From positions 1 to 64,000 of the forward strand of contig CALRQJ020000004.1 in NCBI GenBank assembly GCA_943370285.1: a stretch of DNA of 64,000 bases, read 5' to 3'. Each line of letters opens with the position of its first letter. Position 1 is the stretch's first letter. A program made the translations under genes and the position numbers. Below, piece after piece: positions 9,150 through 18,357 of this stretch. The stretch is from CALRQJ02 sp943370285. GTDB taxonomy: Bacteria > Bacteroidota > Bacteroidia > Chitinophagales > Chitinophagaceae. Under the pieces are notes generated by a model. That model had not been told where the DNA came from and ran no database searches. It saw nothing but the letters and a program-made list of their open reading frames with translations.

Positions 9150-9183
9150 AAGAAGCAGCTGATTAATTAATCAGCTGCTTCTT
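9150..9183. terminator. Bidirectional intrinsic terminator
   Basis: A perfect 34-base palindrome (two 17-base arms centred on TTAATTAA, with AAGAAGCAGCTG and CAGCTGCTTCTT) has A-rich sequence on its left and T-rich sequence on its right. It lies between convergent genes and should end transcription from both sides. Confidence 0.85.
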
Positions 9184-9307
9184 TATAATGGAGAACTTTA
9201 CTCATTCAGAAAGCTCCATTCAGTTTGACTATTGCTATTCCTTTCTTTTTCTAATGGGATAATTCTGACACCACATCAATTAGACGAAGGTATAGTTTGA
9301 ACTATAC

Positions 9308-10567
9308 TTATTTAGCAATAATTGTTGAGAATACAGTATTGCCATTATTCATAATTTTTACAACATACTGCCCTTTTGGTAAATCTGATAATGACAATGA
9401 ATGATTAGAAACTTTTACTGTTTGTGTTTTAAGTGTCGCTCCGGTTAAGGTATACAAGACAACAGTATTTACTCCTTCCGGCATATCAGTAATATTCAAT
9501 TTATCAGTAACAGGATTAGGCCCTACCTGAACAGATAATGATTTTGCTTTTGAATGAAGGGTTTTACTATAAACAAAACTACCATCCAAGTCTACCATCT
9601 TTAATTTAAAATATCCCTCACCACTATGTGAATAATTGAAATTGTATTTAGAATTATTTCCTTTTGCCATAATGGTGCCAACTTCATTGAAATCAGTTCC
9701 GTTAGCACTAAACATTACAACAAACTTGCTGAAATTAACTTCTGTTTCAGAGGCCCAACTAATAGTACTAACGTTGTTCTTGGTTGTTAAAGCAAGTTCT
9801 TTTATGGTTACAGGTAAAGCTGTAGTATTTGTAGTTACTTCACTCCAGGTTTTACCAATTCTTAACTCATCAAAAATCATAGATCTTGTGTTGGAACCGC
9901 TACGTATAAATACATTGGCCGCATTTGCAAGAGTACCACCTGTTATACCAGTAAAAGTTGGAGTTGGTTCTGAAGCTCCTACTGTTAAATCTGCCGCAGA
10001 TGGATTAACCCAAGCAGTTGTTGACCCTGCACCACCTGAACCAGGTGTGTATGCCATTACAACCATAATGGTTTGGCCCAATTGAAAACTTTGGTTTGTC
10101 CTATTATTCGTAGCTGGCATATTAGCAAGAGAATTAAAACCCAACTCAAAGGTTGTTCCGTCAGCATTTGGAATGGCATACATTGTTGCACCAGGGGTTT
10201 GACCATTGCCTATTGTAACATAATAAGTACCATTTGCTAAAGTAGGAGGCAAAGCACTTAGGCGTATTAAAAAGGATGCATAGGTTTTCGTGTTTTGAGC
10301 TGTAAAAAATAATTGTTGAATTGCACCATTAGTTTGGTTACCAACTCTAACAGCATACGAACTCCTAATTGCTAAACCTGGATAGGTAAGATTACTATCA
10401 ACAACCTGAGCTCCGTCACCTACACCAGTTGGTCCGGTCCAAGAATTTTGTCCGGCCAAATTACCCAAACCTAAACCAAAAGGCTCGTAAACAGGCAAAG
10501 TAAACTGAGCACTTAGCGATGTCACTGCGAAAGCTATCGAACATAACAATACGTAACCCTTTTTCAT
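9308..10567 (-). CDS. T9SS-secreted protein with jelly-roll-like domain
   Basis: A 419-residue exported protein: signal peptide at residues 1-20 (cleavage after LSA, before QFTLP), a beta-rich region of about 220 residues ending in MIFDELRIGKTWSEV, which is typical of LamG-like/concanavalin-fold proteins of this group, then a linker domain and a type A T9SS C-terminal sorting domain (from about residue 345: VGPNPVTDKLNI ... YVVKIMNN). No catalytic site was recognised. It is last in the locus and lies 111 bp after the GH-like gene, so it may bind the target glycan at the cell surface. A T9SS protein of similar plan (25962-27287) stands at the other end of the locus. The binding role is inference. 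Confidence 0.8.
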   Translation of the reverse strand: MKKGYVLLCSIAFAVTSLSAQFTLPVYEPFGLGLGNLAGQNSWTGPTGVGDGAQVVDSNLTYPGLAIRSSYAVRVGNQTNGAIQQLFFTAQNTKTYASFLIRLSALPPTLANGTYYVTIGNGQTPGATMYAIPNADGTTFELGFNSLANMPATNNRTNQSFQLGQTIMVVMAYTPGSGGAGSTTAWVNPSAADLTVGASEPTPTFTGITGGTLANAANVFIRSGSNTRSMIFDELRIGKTWSEVTTNTTALPVTIKELALTTKNNVSTISWASETEVNFSKFVVMFSANGTDFNEVGTIMAKGNNSKYNFNYSHSGEGYFKLKMVDLDGSFVYSKTLHSKAKSLSVQVGPNPVTDKLNITDMPEGVNTVVLYTLTGATLKTQTVKVSNHSLSLSDLPKGQYVVKIMNNGNTVFSTIIAK

Positions 10568-10678
10568 GTACTATTTTTTTAAATGATTAATATTTATTTT
10601 TCATGTATATCAAACAATGATTGAATTGTTTTTTTTCAGTTTTACTTTTCGTGAACTTCAATTTTTAATATCAATAAA

Positions 10679-11890
10679 TTATAACTTCTCCTGATCCAAT
10701 ACTTCCAATGCTTTTTTCCGAAACACTTCTGCTGAAGGTACCGCCTTGTTACTTGCATTATAATTGATCAAAAAGCGATTCATCTCTTGATAATATTTTT
10801 GATGCAGAAAGTACAACGGCATTCTTTCGCCCTGCTCGTTAATGAGCGACATTTGCTTTGACTCCCCGTTGGTTTCGTATTCGTTGTTATACATCTGCCA
10901 ATGTAATGCAAAGGGCAAATTAAGCTCCAGTGAAATCTTCATGATCTCTTTTGTTTCGTTGTACTGTTTGGTAAATGATTCGGGCTTGTTGATGTTTGCA
11001 TGATACCCATATTCGCCAATATACACTCTGCGTGAAAACGGCAGTCCTTCTTTCGGCTGCATTTGTTTTTCGAGGTAGTCGAAGATGCTCTTCAGCTGTT
11101 CTTTCTTCTCACTGAAGGTTCTGTTCTTGATGGCTTCGTAACTGCTGTACGACACAAGGTCCACATTTACATACGGCAATACACTGCTGGCAATGCAAGG
11201 CTCTCCTTTCATGCCTTTCAACACCAGGTTTACTTCAATGTAGTGATAGAGCTGAACATTTTTTGCTGCAGCTGCTTTCTTTGCATCATCAATTGCTTTT
11301 TGTCTTATCTGGAACCACTTCGTCATATTTTGCAGGTGTTCCTGCGGTGGAGCTGCAGTACGGTTGTAATCGGATAGTAAAAGCCAATCCCCTTCCCAAT
11401 TGCCGATCAAAAATGTTTTACCGGAGTTATTGTAGGTCTTCAACAGGTAGGTAGCAAAATCAAACATCTCATCATACAAACGTTTCTCCTGTTCGGGGTC
11501 AATACCTTTCTTCCAATTAATACCGGTGATGGTGTGCACCCATGTAAAAATGTATTTGAAATCCATATCAAATACTTTCTTGTATTCCGGAGAAGCGTTA
11601 AATAACTCTAATGTAGTTGACGGCTTTTGATCGATATTTAATCCATAGCTTTTTGGCGAGTTAGGCCCCAATGAAATTTTCAGAATATTCGATCCCATAC
11701 CTCTCACATGCTTTGCCTGTTCCAGCAGTTTGGATTCGTTTGTAAACTGGTACTTTCCGCCGATCATATTTGTACCCAAAATAAAATTATACGGCTCCAT
11801 CGGCTTGATGCTATCGTATGGAACTGTTTTCTGGGCTTGTGCAACAGTAAACATCAAAACGCAAGCAGATAGTATAACAGACTTCATCAT
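10679..11890 (-). CDS. Exported GH-like (TIM-barrel) protein, copy 2
   Basis: A 403-residue exported protein with signal peptide MMKSVILSACVLMFTVAQAQ. It is clearly paralogous to 23191-24426 along its whole length. Alternating beta/alpha character and motifs GNWEGDWLL (near residue 160), YHYIEVNLV, VDLVSYSSYEA, RRVYIGEYGY (near 300) and LHWQMYNNE suggest a clan GH-A-like barrel, with Glu in NWEGDW and in IGEYGY as possible acid/base and nucleophile. The usual Asn-Glu pair of clan GH-A is not present (Asn-Trp-Glu instead), so the family is uncertain. The open frame extends 24 bases further upstream into the GH2 gene; the chosen ATG at 11890 lies 4 bp after the GH2 stop and gives a proper signal peptide. 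Confidence 0.75.
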   Translation of the reverse strand: MMKSVILSACVLMFTVAQAQKTVPYDSIKPMEPYNFILGTNMIGGKYQFTNESKLLEQAKHVRGMGSNILKISLGPNSPKSYGLNIDQKPSTTLELFNASPEYKKVFDMDFKYIFTWVHTITGINWKKGIDPEQEKRLYDEMFDFATYLLKTYNNSGKTFLIGNWEGDWLLLSDYNRTAAPPQEHLQNMTKWFQIRQKAIDDAKKAAAAKNVQLYHYIEVNLVLKGMKGEPCIASSVLPYVNVDLVSYSSYEAIKNRTFSEKKEQLKSIFDYLEKQMQPKEGLPFSRRVYIGEYGYHANINKPESFTKQYNETKEIMKISLELNLPFALHWQMYNNEYETNGESKQMSLINEQGERMPLYFLHQKYYQEMNRFLINYNASNKAVPSAEVFRKKALEVLDQEKL

Positions 11891-11894
11891 GTGA

Positions 11895-14759
11895 TTAGTT
11901 TTTAATAGATACAATTCCTGTAAGATTATAACCGGCTACTTTTATTTCGTTGATTGTTTTTGTATCTGCACACTCAAGCAAAATAGTTTTCTTTTCTCCT
12001 GGGAGTAATGTAAAATATCCGTCGCTGAAATAAGCCGGCAGCACAATTTGTGCTGCATTATCTACTGCATCTAACTTGATACCCACAGCAGGATGTTTGG
12101 TTTTATTTTCCAATTCAATTTTGATCTGATTGTTTGCAAGACGTACTGCTTTCGATGAAAGCGTTACAACAGGCAACTGGTTAAATGCTTTAAAATGACC
12201 TGTTGCAGTATTGGCTTTCCAGTATTCATTGGCAGCCAGCACATTTCCTTTTTTATCTTTTAACCAAAACCGCACAAAATAATTAGCAGGTAAACTTGCT
12301 TCATCCAATGTTGCTGTAAACAAATCAACTTTTGTATTTGCCTGAATAGCAAGAGAAGCAGTTTTGCTTTGCAACAGTTTTCCATCCATCGTGAATACTT
12401 GCATAACAGCCATTGCATCCTTCACGTTGTTTAAAGAAGTATTCACGGCAATTACCTGGTTGTTGTGCAGGTTCATTTGAATATGCAAAGGCTCGCAACC
12501 TTTTTTCGAACCGTAAAACGAACCATGGGTTTGAAAATCCCATGAATAAGTTTGCCAGATCATACTCGGCCAAGCAGGATGACTCATCCACAATAACACA
12601 CCACTGCTATTGTTCCATAACTTGTTATTCCATGCTTCAAAAATGGCTCTGTGACTGTCGTAATTGATGAGTTGAATCTTGCGGTTAAAGTCATCAAGGC
12701 TATTCGACACTCCATACAAACTGTCTGCTGTATGCAGATAGCCTTCGAGGTTTTGATTATTGGAGTGCAGATCATGGTAATGCCATACATCATTGATGGG
12801 CCACTGATCTTCCGGTGCTATAAATTTTCGTATGGTGCTGGCTTCAGGAACAGAGAATGTACCAATCTCTGTAGTAAACCCATCCCCCTGTTTCGTGAAA
12901 TAATCTTTGTTGTTCACAAAGAAATGCCAGGGACCACTTTGTCGAAGATTGATTTCTCTTGAGTTGCCAATGTAATGCCGGGTGCCATCTTCTTTTGCAA
13001 TTTGTGTTGCCAGATCGTTTTCAATACCGGTTGGTGCATAGCCTTCATTTCTGGGGCACCAAATGGCAATTGATGCATGATTGCGGTAACGCTTAATCAT
13101 GTCTAAACTGTTATCCAAAAACAATTGATCATCACTTGGGTTGAGGTTGAAGCCTTCGGTACTCAGCCAGAAATCATTCCACACCAGCATACCGTATTCA
13201 TCGGCCAGATCAAAAAATACAGGCTCTGTACTTTCACCCGTCCAGTTACGGATCATGTTGAAGTTTGCTTCATGATGTAAACGAAAGGCAGGTTCCAGAT
13301 TTTCTCTGCTTACTTTTTTCATGGCATCATCTATACCCCAGTTACCACCTTTGCAATACACTGCAACACCATTTACTTTAATCACCAAAAACGGATTGTC
13401 GTTGTTTGGTATCACTTCCATCTTTTCCAATGGAAATTCCTGACGCAGTGTTGGTATAAATATTTTGTCTTTGAATGCACGGCGCTTTGTAAAATCAATG
13501 ATGGGTTTATCAGTTTTAATATCCGTCGGGCTATACGTAAAACGAACCGCTTGCTTCTCCTCTGTGTCAGCCATCATTTCATACGAATATTCTCTGATGC
13601 CGAAACGAAACTGTTTGATCTCTTCCATGCCTTTGGCATCCTTTACTTTAATGGTAGCGTTGTACAAATTCGGTAAGCCATAACCATTGGGCCACCACAA
13701 GCGTGGATTTTTTATGTTGAGTTGAGCCGCATCAGCAGGTGTAAATACAACAGGCAACATTTGTCCCGGTGCCAGTTTTACTTTTTTAGATACAGCAACA
13801 CCTTCAAACGAAAAATGAATGGTTGCTTCCTGTGTTGTTGCACTGTTGTTGATTACTGTTGTACGCAATACAACGTTAGCATTGGTTGTATCTGGCAACG
13901 GCAGATCAGTGATTACCTGCGGATCAGAAGAAGTGACACTGCCGGTGAATGAAAGTTGCACATCCTGCCAGATGCCCATGTTGCGGTCTCTGATGCCAGG
14001 TATCCAATCCCATCCTTCAGTTGCAAAAAACGTTGGACCATCCAGTGTATGTACACCACCATTTTTTCCCATGCCAGATAATGCAGATTGTTCATCGGGT
14101 ATGCCCGGATTATGCGGAGGCATTATTTGTACCAGCAACACATTGCGTCCATTTGTTTTTAAATGATCTGTAACATTAAACTTACTCCGGGTGAATGCAC
14201 CCTTTATGTCGCCGAGCAAATGACCATTCAACCAAATCTTTGCTTTGTAGTTGATGCCGTTGAAACAAAGCCAGGCTAATTTCCCATTTTCATTTTTTGG
14301 TGTTTCGAATGTGGTACGGTACCACCACTCTTTGCGGCACAAAGAATCCGTGATTGCCATGTTATTTAAACCAAAATATGGATCTGGATATTTTCCGGCT
14401 GCTACCAGTGATGTCAACACAGTTCCAGGCACGACTGCATCGTACCAGCCTTTTGTATTGATTGCTTCAGTAAATAAAGATTTATTACCTAACAGACCAG
14501 TAAGATCATCTGTCAATTCCCAGCCACTGGCAAGACGATAGTTTGCATTGCCCAAAGCCGTTGCTTCACCTGCTTTTCCCGATCTTGTTTTTTCAACTGC
14601 AGTTTGAAACGGCGCTTTCCCTTTTGGCAAAGTGGCAACCGGCTGTTTTTTTGACAACCCAAAGTTGAGCTGCTTTTGAGCTATTGTATTTGATTGAATA
14701 AAAACTACACAACCAATAATAAGTCCAAATTTTATTTTCTTAACAGATTGACTTTTCAT
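11895..14759 (-). CDS. Glycoside hydrolase family 2 enzyme
   Basis: A 954-residue exported GH2 protein in the beta-mannosidase / exo-beta-glucosaminidase-like branch. In order: signal peptide (MKSQSVKKIKFGLIIGCVVF...), N-terminal sugar-binding jelly roll (GWYDAVVPGTVLTSL, KIWLNGHLLGDIKGAF), immunoglobulin-like domain, TIM barrel with WCPRNEGYAP (Glu of NEG is the likely acid/base) and TTEIGTFSVPEAS (Glu of TEIG, likely nucleophile), then C-terminal beta-sandwich domains. The open frame allows a start at 14837, but the ATG at 14759 begins a normal signal peptide. It lies 4 bp before the GH-like gene and after the sulfatase gene. It probably removes a sugar from the end of a glycan chain in the periplasm; the sugar cannot be told from sequence. 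Confidence 0.88.
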   Translation of the reverse strand: MKSQSVKKIKFGLIIGCVVFIQSNTIAQKQLNFGLSKKQPVATLPKGKAPFQTAVEKTRSGKAGEATALGNANYRLASGWELTDDLTGLLGNKSLFTEAINTKGWYDAVVPGTVLTSLVAAGKYPDPYFGLNNMAITDSLCRKEWWYRTTFETPKNENGKLAWLCFNGINYKAKIWLNGHLLGDIKGAFTRSKFNVTDHLKTNGRNVLLVQIMPPHNPGIPDEQSALSGMGKNGGVHTLDGPTFFATEGWDWIPGIRDRNMGIWQDVQLSFTGSVTSSDPQVITDLPLPDTTNANVVLRTTVINNSATTQEATIHFSFEGVAVSKKVKLAPGQMLPVVFTPADAAQLNIKNPRLWWPNGYGLPNLYNATIKVKDAKGMEEIKQFRFGIREYSYEMMADTEEKQAVRFTYSPTDIKTDKPIIDFTKRRAFKDKIFIPTLRQEFPLEKMEVIPNNDNPFLVIKVNGVAVYCKGGNWGIDDAMKKVSRENLEPAFRLHHEANFNMIRNWTGESTEPVFFDLADEYGMLVWNDFWLSTEGFNLNPSDDQLFLDNSLDMIKRYRNHASIAIWCPRNEGYAPTGIENDLATQIAKEDGTRHYIGNSREINLRQSGPWHFFVNNKDYFTKQGDGFTTEIGTFSVPEASTIRKFIAPEDQWPINDVWHYHDLHSNNQNLEGYLHTADSLYGVSNSLDDFNRKIQLINYDSHRAIFEAWNNKLWNNSSGVLLWMSHPAWPSMIWQTYSWDFQTHGSFYGSKKGCEPLHIQMNLHNNQVIAVNTSLNNVKDAMAVMQVFTMDGKLLQSKTASLAIQANTKVDLFTATLDEASLPANYFVRFWLKDKKGNVLAANEYWKANTATGHFKAFNQLPVVTLSSKAVRLANNQIKIELENKTKHPAVGIKLDAVDNAAQIVLPAYFSDGYFTLLPGEKKTILLECADTKTINEIKVAGYNLTGIVSIKN

Positions 14760-14881
14760 AAAGATTTCTGGTCTTTTAAGTAGCTTAATCTTTAATTTAT
14801 CAATTAAACTAAATCGCAAAAACAAAAAAATATCCAACTATTTCAAATAAACAATTTGCTCACATTACAAAATACATTACA

Positions 14882-16441
14882 TCAATAAAGACCTTTATTT
14901 CCGTAGTCTTCTCTCTTTTCAGTAACAGGTTTCAAAGGAATTTGTAGTCCCCCGGTTTCTGATAACCATTTCCACATTTCTTTACGCAGACGGGCAATTT
15001 CACTTTGCCAAGCCGGATGACGATATAAATTTTTCTTTTCTTCAGGGTCAGTACTTAAATCATAAAACTCAGATACATCCCAAATGCCGGGATAAAAAAT
15101 AAACTTATGCGATCCTTCTCTCACCCCTAATGTGGTGGGTGTTTGCGGATATGAAAACTCCCAGTAATACTCATAAAAAGCTTTGTTACGCCAACTTATT
15201 TGCTTATCCTGCAACAAAGGCACAAAAGATTGTCCTTGCATGGCTGCAGGTTTAGAAATGCCTGCAACTTCAAGTATTGTCGGAGCAATATCAATACCTT
15301 GTATAATTTGCTCAAGCGGCTTTCCATTATGTTCCATACCCGGTGCATAAACCAATAGTGGAACTTTTTGGCTTTCTTCGTACATATTGCGTTTGTCTAT
15401 CAAACCATGTTCACCCATTAAAAAACCGTTATCACCCATGTAGATGATCATTGTGTTTTCTGCAATACCTAGTTCATCAATAGTTTTTCTGATAGTTGCC
15501 ACACTTTCATCAATTGCTAATAAAGTTTCGCAATAGCGGTAATAAAAATCATCATACTGAACTCGACCGTTGTACATGAAGTCTACACCATGCCAACTGT
15601 TACGCTGGGCCCGAACCCAATTAGGTATATCTTTTACATTATAATTTGTATCATTTATTACCATGGATGCTGTTGGGCTTTTACGAACATCGCCATGAAT
15701 TTTTCCATTCGCAGGTGCGGTAAGATTAATAGTAGATGGATAGTTTATGGGCTTGCCATGATACTTGTTGCGATGACGCTTTGCGGGCATAAACTCATCA
15801 TGTACACCTTTATGTGAAACGTACATGAAGAAAGGTTTATCCTTTGGTTGCTGCCGCATCCAATTGGTTGCATGGTCGGTTAATAAGTCAGTAATATATG
15901 TACTATCACTATACTTAACTTGTTTTCCATTAATATTTAAAGAGGGATTGTAATATATCCCTTGTCCTTTAAAACTCTCCCAGTGATTAAACCCTTTTTG
16001 AGGTGCATCTCCTGTATTACCCATATGCCATTTGCCAAAAAAAGCGGTTTGATAACCTACCTTTTGCAGATGCTGCGGGAAGAAAACTAAATTTTCAGGC
16101 AGTGGAGAAAAGTTATCTACGACTTTATGTGTATGTGCATATTGGCCTGTTAGTATTGATGCTCTTGAAGGAGAACACAATGCTGTTGTAACTGTTGCAT
16201 TTTTTACCCAAACGCCTTCTTTAGCCAACTTATCCATGGCAGGAGTTTCCAGCCACGATACTTTCCCTGTAAAACCCATGAAATCAAAACGATGATCATC
16301 GGTTAAGATGAAAACAACATTCATTGGCTTCTTAGGTTTGCCATCTTCTTTTCCTCTGAAACCAAACAAGCTTAAAGTGACAATTACAAAAAGACAGATC
16401 TCAATCGCCTTTCTGCCACTATACTTTTTTACAAATCGCAT
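14882..16441 (-). CDS. S1-family sulfatase
   Basis: A 519-residue type I sulfatase (alkaline-phosphatase superfamily), predicted to hydrolyse sulfate esters on the glycan served by this locus. An N-terminal hydrophobic segment (about residues 12-28) indicates export. The formylglycine motif CSPSRASILTG starts at Cys89, so the enzyme needs Cys-to-formylglycine maturation; no maturase gene is in the window. Metal and active-site elements are LTDDHRFD (residues 46-53), GKWHMG and MGDNGFLMGEHG. The C-terminal part resembles the DUF4976 region of N-sulfoglucosamine-type sulfatases. Its presence in the locus is the main evidence that the substrate is sulfated. Confidence 0.93.
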   Translation of the reverse strand: MRFVKKYSGRKAIEICLFVIVTLSLFGFRGKEDGKPKKPMNVVFILTDDHRFDFMGFTGKVSWLETPAMDKLAKEGVWVKNATVTTALCSPSRASILTGQYAHTHKVVDNFSPLPENLVFFPQHLQKVGYQTAFFGKWHMGNTGDAPQKGFNHWESFKGQGIYYNPSLNINGKQVKYSDSTYITDLLTDHATNWMRQQPKDKPFFMYVSHKGVHDEFMPAKRHRNKYHGKPINYPSTINLTAPANGKIHGDVRKSPTASMVINDTNYNVKDIPNWVRAQRNSWHGVDFMYNGRVQYDDFYYRYCETLLAIDESVATIRKTIDELGIAENTMIIYMGDNGFLMGEHGLIDKRNMYEESQKVPLLVYAPGMEHNGKPLEQIIQGIDIAPTILEVAGISKPAAMQGQSFVPLLQDKQISWRNKAFYEYYWEFSYPQTPTTLGVREGSHKFIFYPGIWDVSEFYDLSTDPEEKKNLYRHPAWQSEIARLRKEMWKWLSETGGLQIPLKPVTEKREDYGNKGLY

Positions 16442-16503
16442 AAAAACAATTTTAATAATAGGTAAGACTAATCGCCAGACTTGAGTGATATGAAAAATAA
16501 TTT

Positions 16504-16543
16504 AATATAAAGGCGCTTAGAAATTTTTAAGCGCCTTTATATT
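16504..16543 (-). terminator. Intrinsic terminator between susD-like gene and sulfatase gene
   Basis: Two 16-base perfect arms (AATATAAAGGCGCTTA / TAAGCGCCTTTATATT) enclose an 8-base loop, just after the SusD-like stop. It should end or reduce read-through from susCD into the sulfatase-GH2 block, allowing unequal expression. Confidence 0.8.
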
Positions 16544-16567
16544 AATAAAATATTGTACTAGACATTA

Positions 16568-18346
16568 TTAGTAACCAGGATTTTCGACCAAATTTGGATT
16601 ATCTGCAATTCTGTCAATGCCCAAAGGCAGATAATAGTGACGAGCCTGGAAAACTCTTGCTGCACCTTCGGCGTTCTTTAATGTGATGATGTATTTCTTG
16701 GCATCGAAATCATACACATAGTTTAAACCTTGCAAACGCTTTCCGTTTAATTCTTGTTCTGCAATACGCCATCTGCGTAAGTCCCAATATCTGTGTTCTT
16801 CAAATGCCAATTCAACTTGTCTTTCTTGACGAATATTAGCCTCAGTAATGGCAGTACGTAAAGGCATTTTTGCTCTTGATCTTACGGCATTTACAGCATT
16901 CAGTGCCTCGGTAGTTTGATTAAGATAAAATGCTGCTTCTGCATAGTTGAGTAAAATCTCTCCTAATCTGAAAACAATGAAATCTGTACTTGATTGTCCG
17001 CTAACAGCAGGCGTTAGTGCTTCATCGCAACGCTTACGAACATGCACACCGGTTTTTTGTGTATTACGATTAGGTGCTTTTGCATAAAATCCATCCGGGA
17101 ATTGAGCAGAAACAGAATTAGGAATCATGAAAGTTTCACTGCTATTGGTAACAACCTGACCACTAGAATTTCTGTATCTTGTAGAGGAATGGAAAAATAC
17201 TTTTTTACCCTGCCAAACACACTCTGGATAGAAAGTAGATGCTCTGAAACGAGGATCTCTTCTACCAAACAGCGAATCGATATCATGTAATCGAGTATTT
17301 GTTAACAAGGAACGATTCATTACCCCAGATCTGCCATCTTGATAATCGAACAAATCCATGAATTCAAGAAATACATTAAAGTTTGAGTTCCAGCCTGATG
17401 TAAAACCGGCTGGTGTACACAATGCATCCCATGAATGTCCTTTATTGAGTGTAGCATCCCATTTAACTGCAAAAATCACTTCAGGATTTGCAGTTTCATC
17501 CGTAAATAATTGCGTGAAATTTTTAACAGGATCTGTTGGCAACTTATTGTATAAACTATATGCCGGATTATCCATAATAGCTTTTGAAGCTGTCATAGCA
17601 GCTGTAAAATATCTGTTGGCTTCGCTGGCAGGTATACCTACAACACCGTTTAAATTAACGGTACCAAATCTTGCAATGGTACCTGCATAAAGCATTGCTC
17701 TACTTTTTAACGCTAATGCTGCAAATCGAGTTGGTCTACCATTGTCATTAGCACCATAAGTATTCGGAAGGATTGCTGCAATCTCATCCATTTCTCTTCC
17801 AATAAAATCATATACCTCTTCTTCTTTATTTCGTACCGGATACAATTCTGATTGCGGATCCGTTAAATTTTGCACTTTGGTAATGATAGGAACACCACCA
17901 AAACGTTTAACCATTTGATGGTAAATAAACCCTCTTAAAAAACGGGCTTCACTAATCTTTTGATTTTTGTAAGCTTGATCAAATGATGATCCATTAACAC
18001 CATCAATAAACTCGTTGATTTGTCTAATAGCGGTGAAAGCCCAATAGTCTAACAAACCAGCACCTGTATTATCATAAATCTTAATGGAAGCTATGTAAGG
18101 ATCTTGCCAATCGCCAAATGCTCTGCATTCGCCACCAGGGCCTGCTAATAAGCCCATCCTAAAGTTTTCCTGATTACCCAATTCCTGAAATTTTGTACGA
18201 TCGTATAAACTCAACAAGTTGGCTTCAATCAGATTTTTGTCATTAAAAACTGCTGTTCCAGCAATCATGTCGAGTGGTTGTATATCTAGTACTTTGGTAC
18301 AACCAAACAATCCTGTAACTATTAAAGCAATTATTATATTTTTCAT
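16568..18346 (-). CDS. SusD/RagB family nutrient-binding lipoprotein
   Basis: A 592-residue outer-membrane lipoprotein that binds oligosaccharides and lids the SusC channel. The lipoprotein signal is MKNIIIALIVTGLFGC, with Cys16 as the lipidation site. Helical TPR-like N-terminal sections (EANLLSLYDRTKFQE; FLRGFIYHQMVKRFGGVPII) and the C-terminal block FRLGEILLNYAEAAFYLN ... RQERQVELAFEEHRYWDLRRWR are classic SusD features. It begins 11 bp after the SusC-like gene, the standard pair arrangement. The ligand cannot be inferred from the sequence alone. Confidence 0.96.
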   Translation of the reverse strand: MKNIIIALIVTGLFGCTKVLDIQPLDMIAGTAVFNDKNLIEANLLSLYDRTKFQELGNQENFRMGLLAGPGGECRAFGDWQDPYIASIKIYDNTGAGLLDYWAFTAIRQINEFIDGVNGSSFDQAYKNQKISEARFLRGFIYHQMVKRFGGVPIITKVQNLTDPQSELYPVRNKEEEVYDFIGREMDEIAAILPNTYGANDNGRPTRFAALALKSRAMLYAGTIARFGTVNLNGVVGIPASEANRYFTAAMTASKAIMDNPAYSLYNKLPTDPVKNFTQLFTDETANPEVIFAVKWDATLNKGHSWDALCTPAGFTSGWNSNFNVFLEFMDLFDYQDGRSGVMNRSLLTNTRLHDIDSLFGRRDPRFRASTFYPECVWQGKKVFFHSSTRYRNSSGQVVTNSSETFMIPNSVSAQFPDGFYAKAPNRNTQKTGVHVRKRCDEALTPAVSGQSSTDFIVFRLGEILLNYAEAAFYLNQTTEALNAVNAVRSRAKMPLRTAITEANIRQERQVELAFEEHRYWDLRRWRIAEQELNGKRLQGLNYVYDFDAKKYIITLKNAEGAARVFQARHYYLPLGIDRIADNPNLVENPGY

Positions 18347-18357
18347 AAGGCTTTTGT

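Larger units (their letters stand above)
8862..9307. other. Gene-free stretch with two repeat copies and a terminator
   Basis: This 446-bp convergent gap between the transporter gene (+) and the T9SS gene (-) holds two direct repeats (8905-8991 and 9055-9133) and a long perfect hairpin (9150-9183). No gene of usable length was seen. The sequence from 9190 to 9307 shows nothing recognisable. Confidence 0.7.

Noticed and set aside
12325..14166. Several 60-115 codon frames on both strands inside the GH2 gene
   Set aside because: Shadows of a long, well-supported coding frame.
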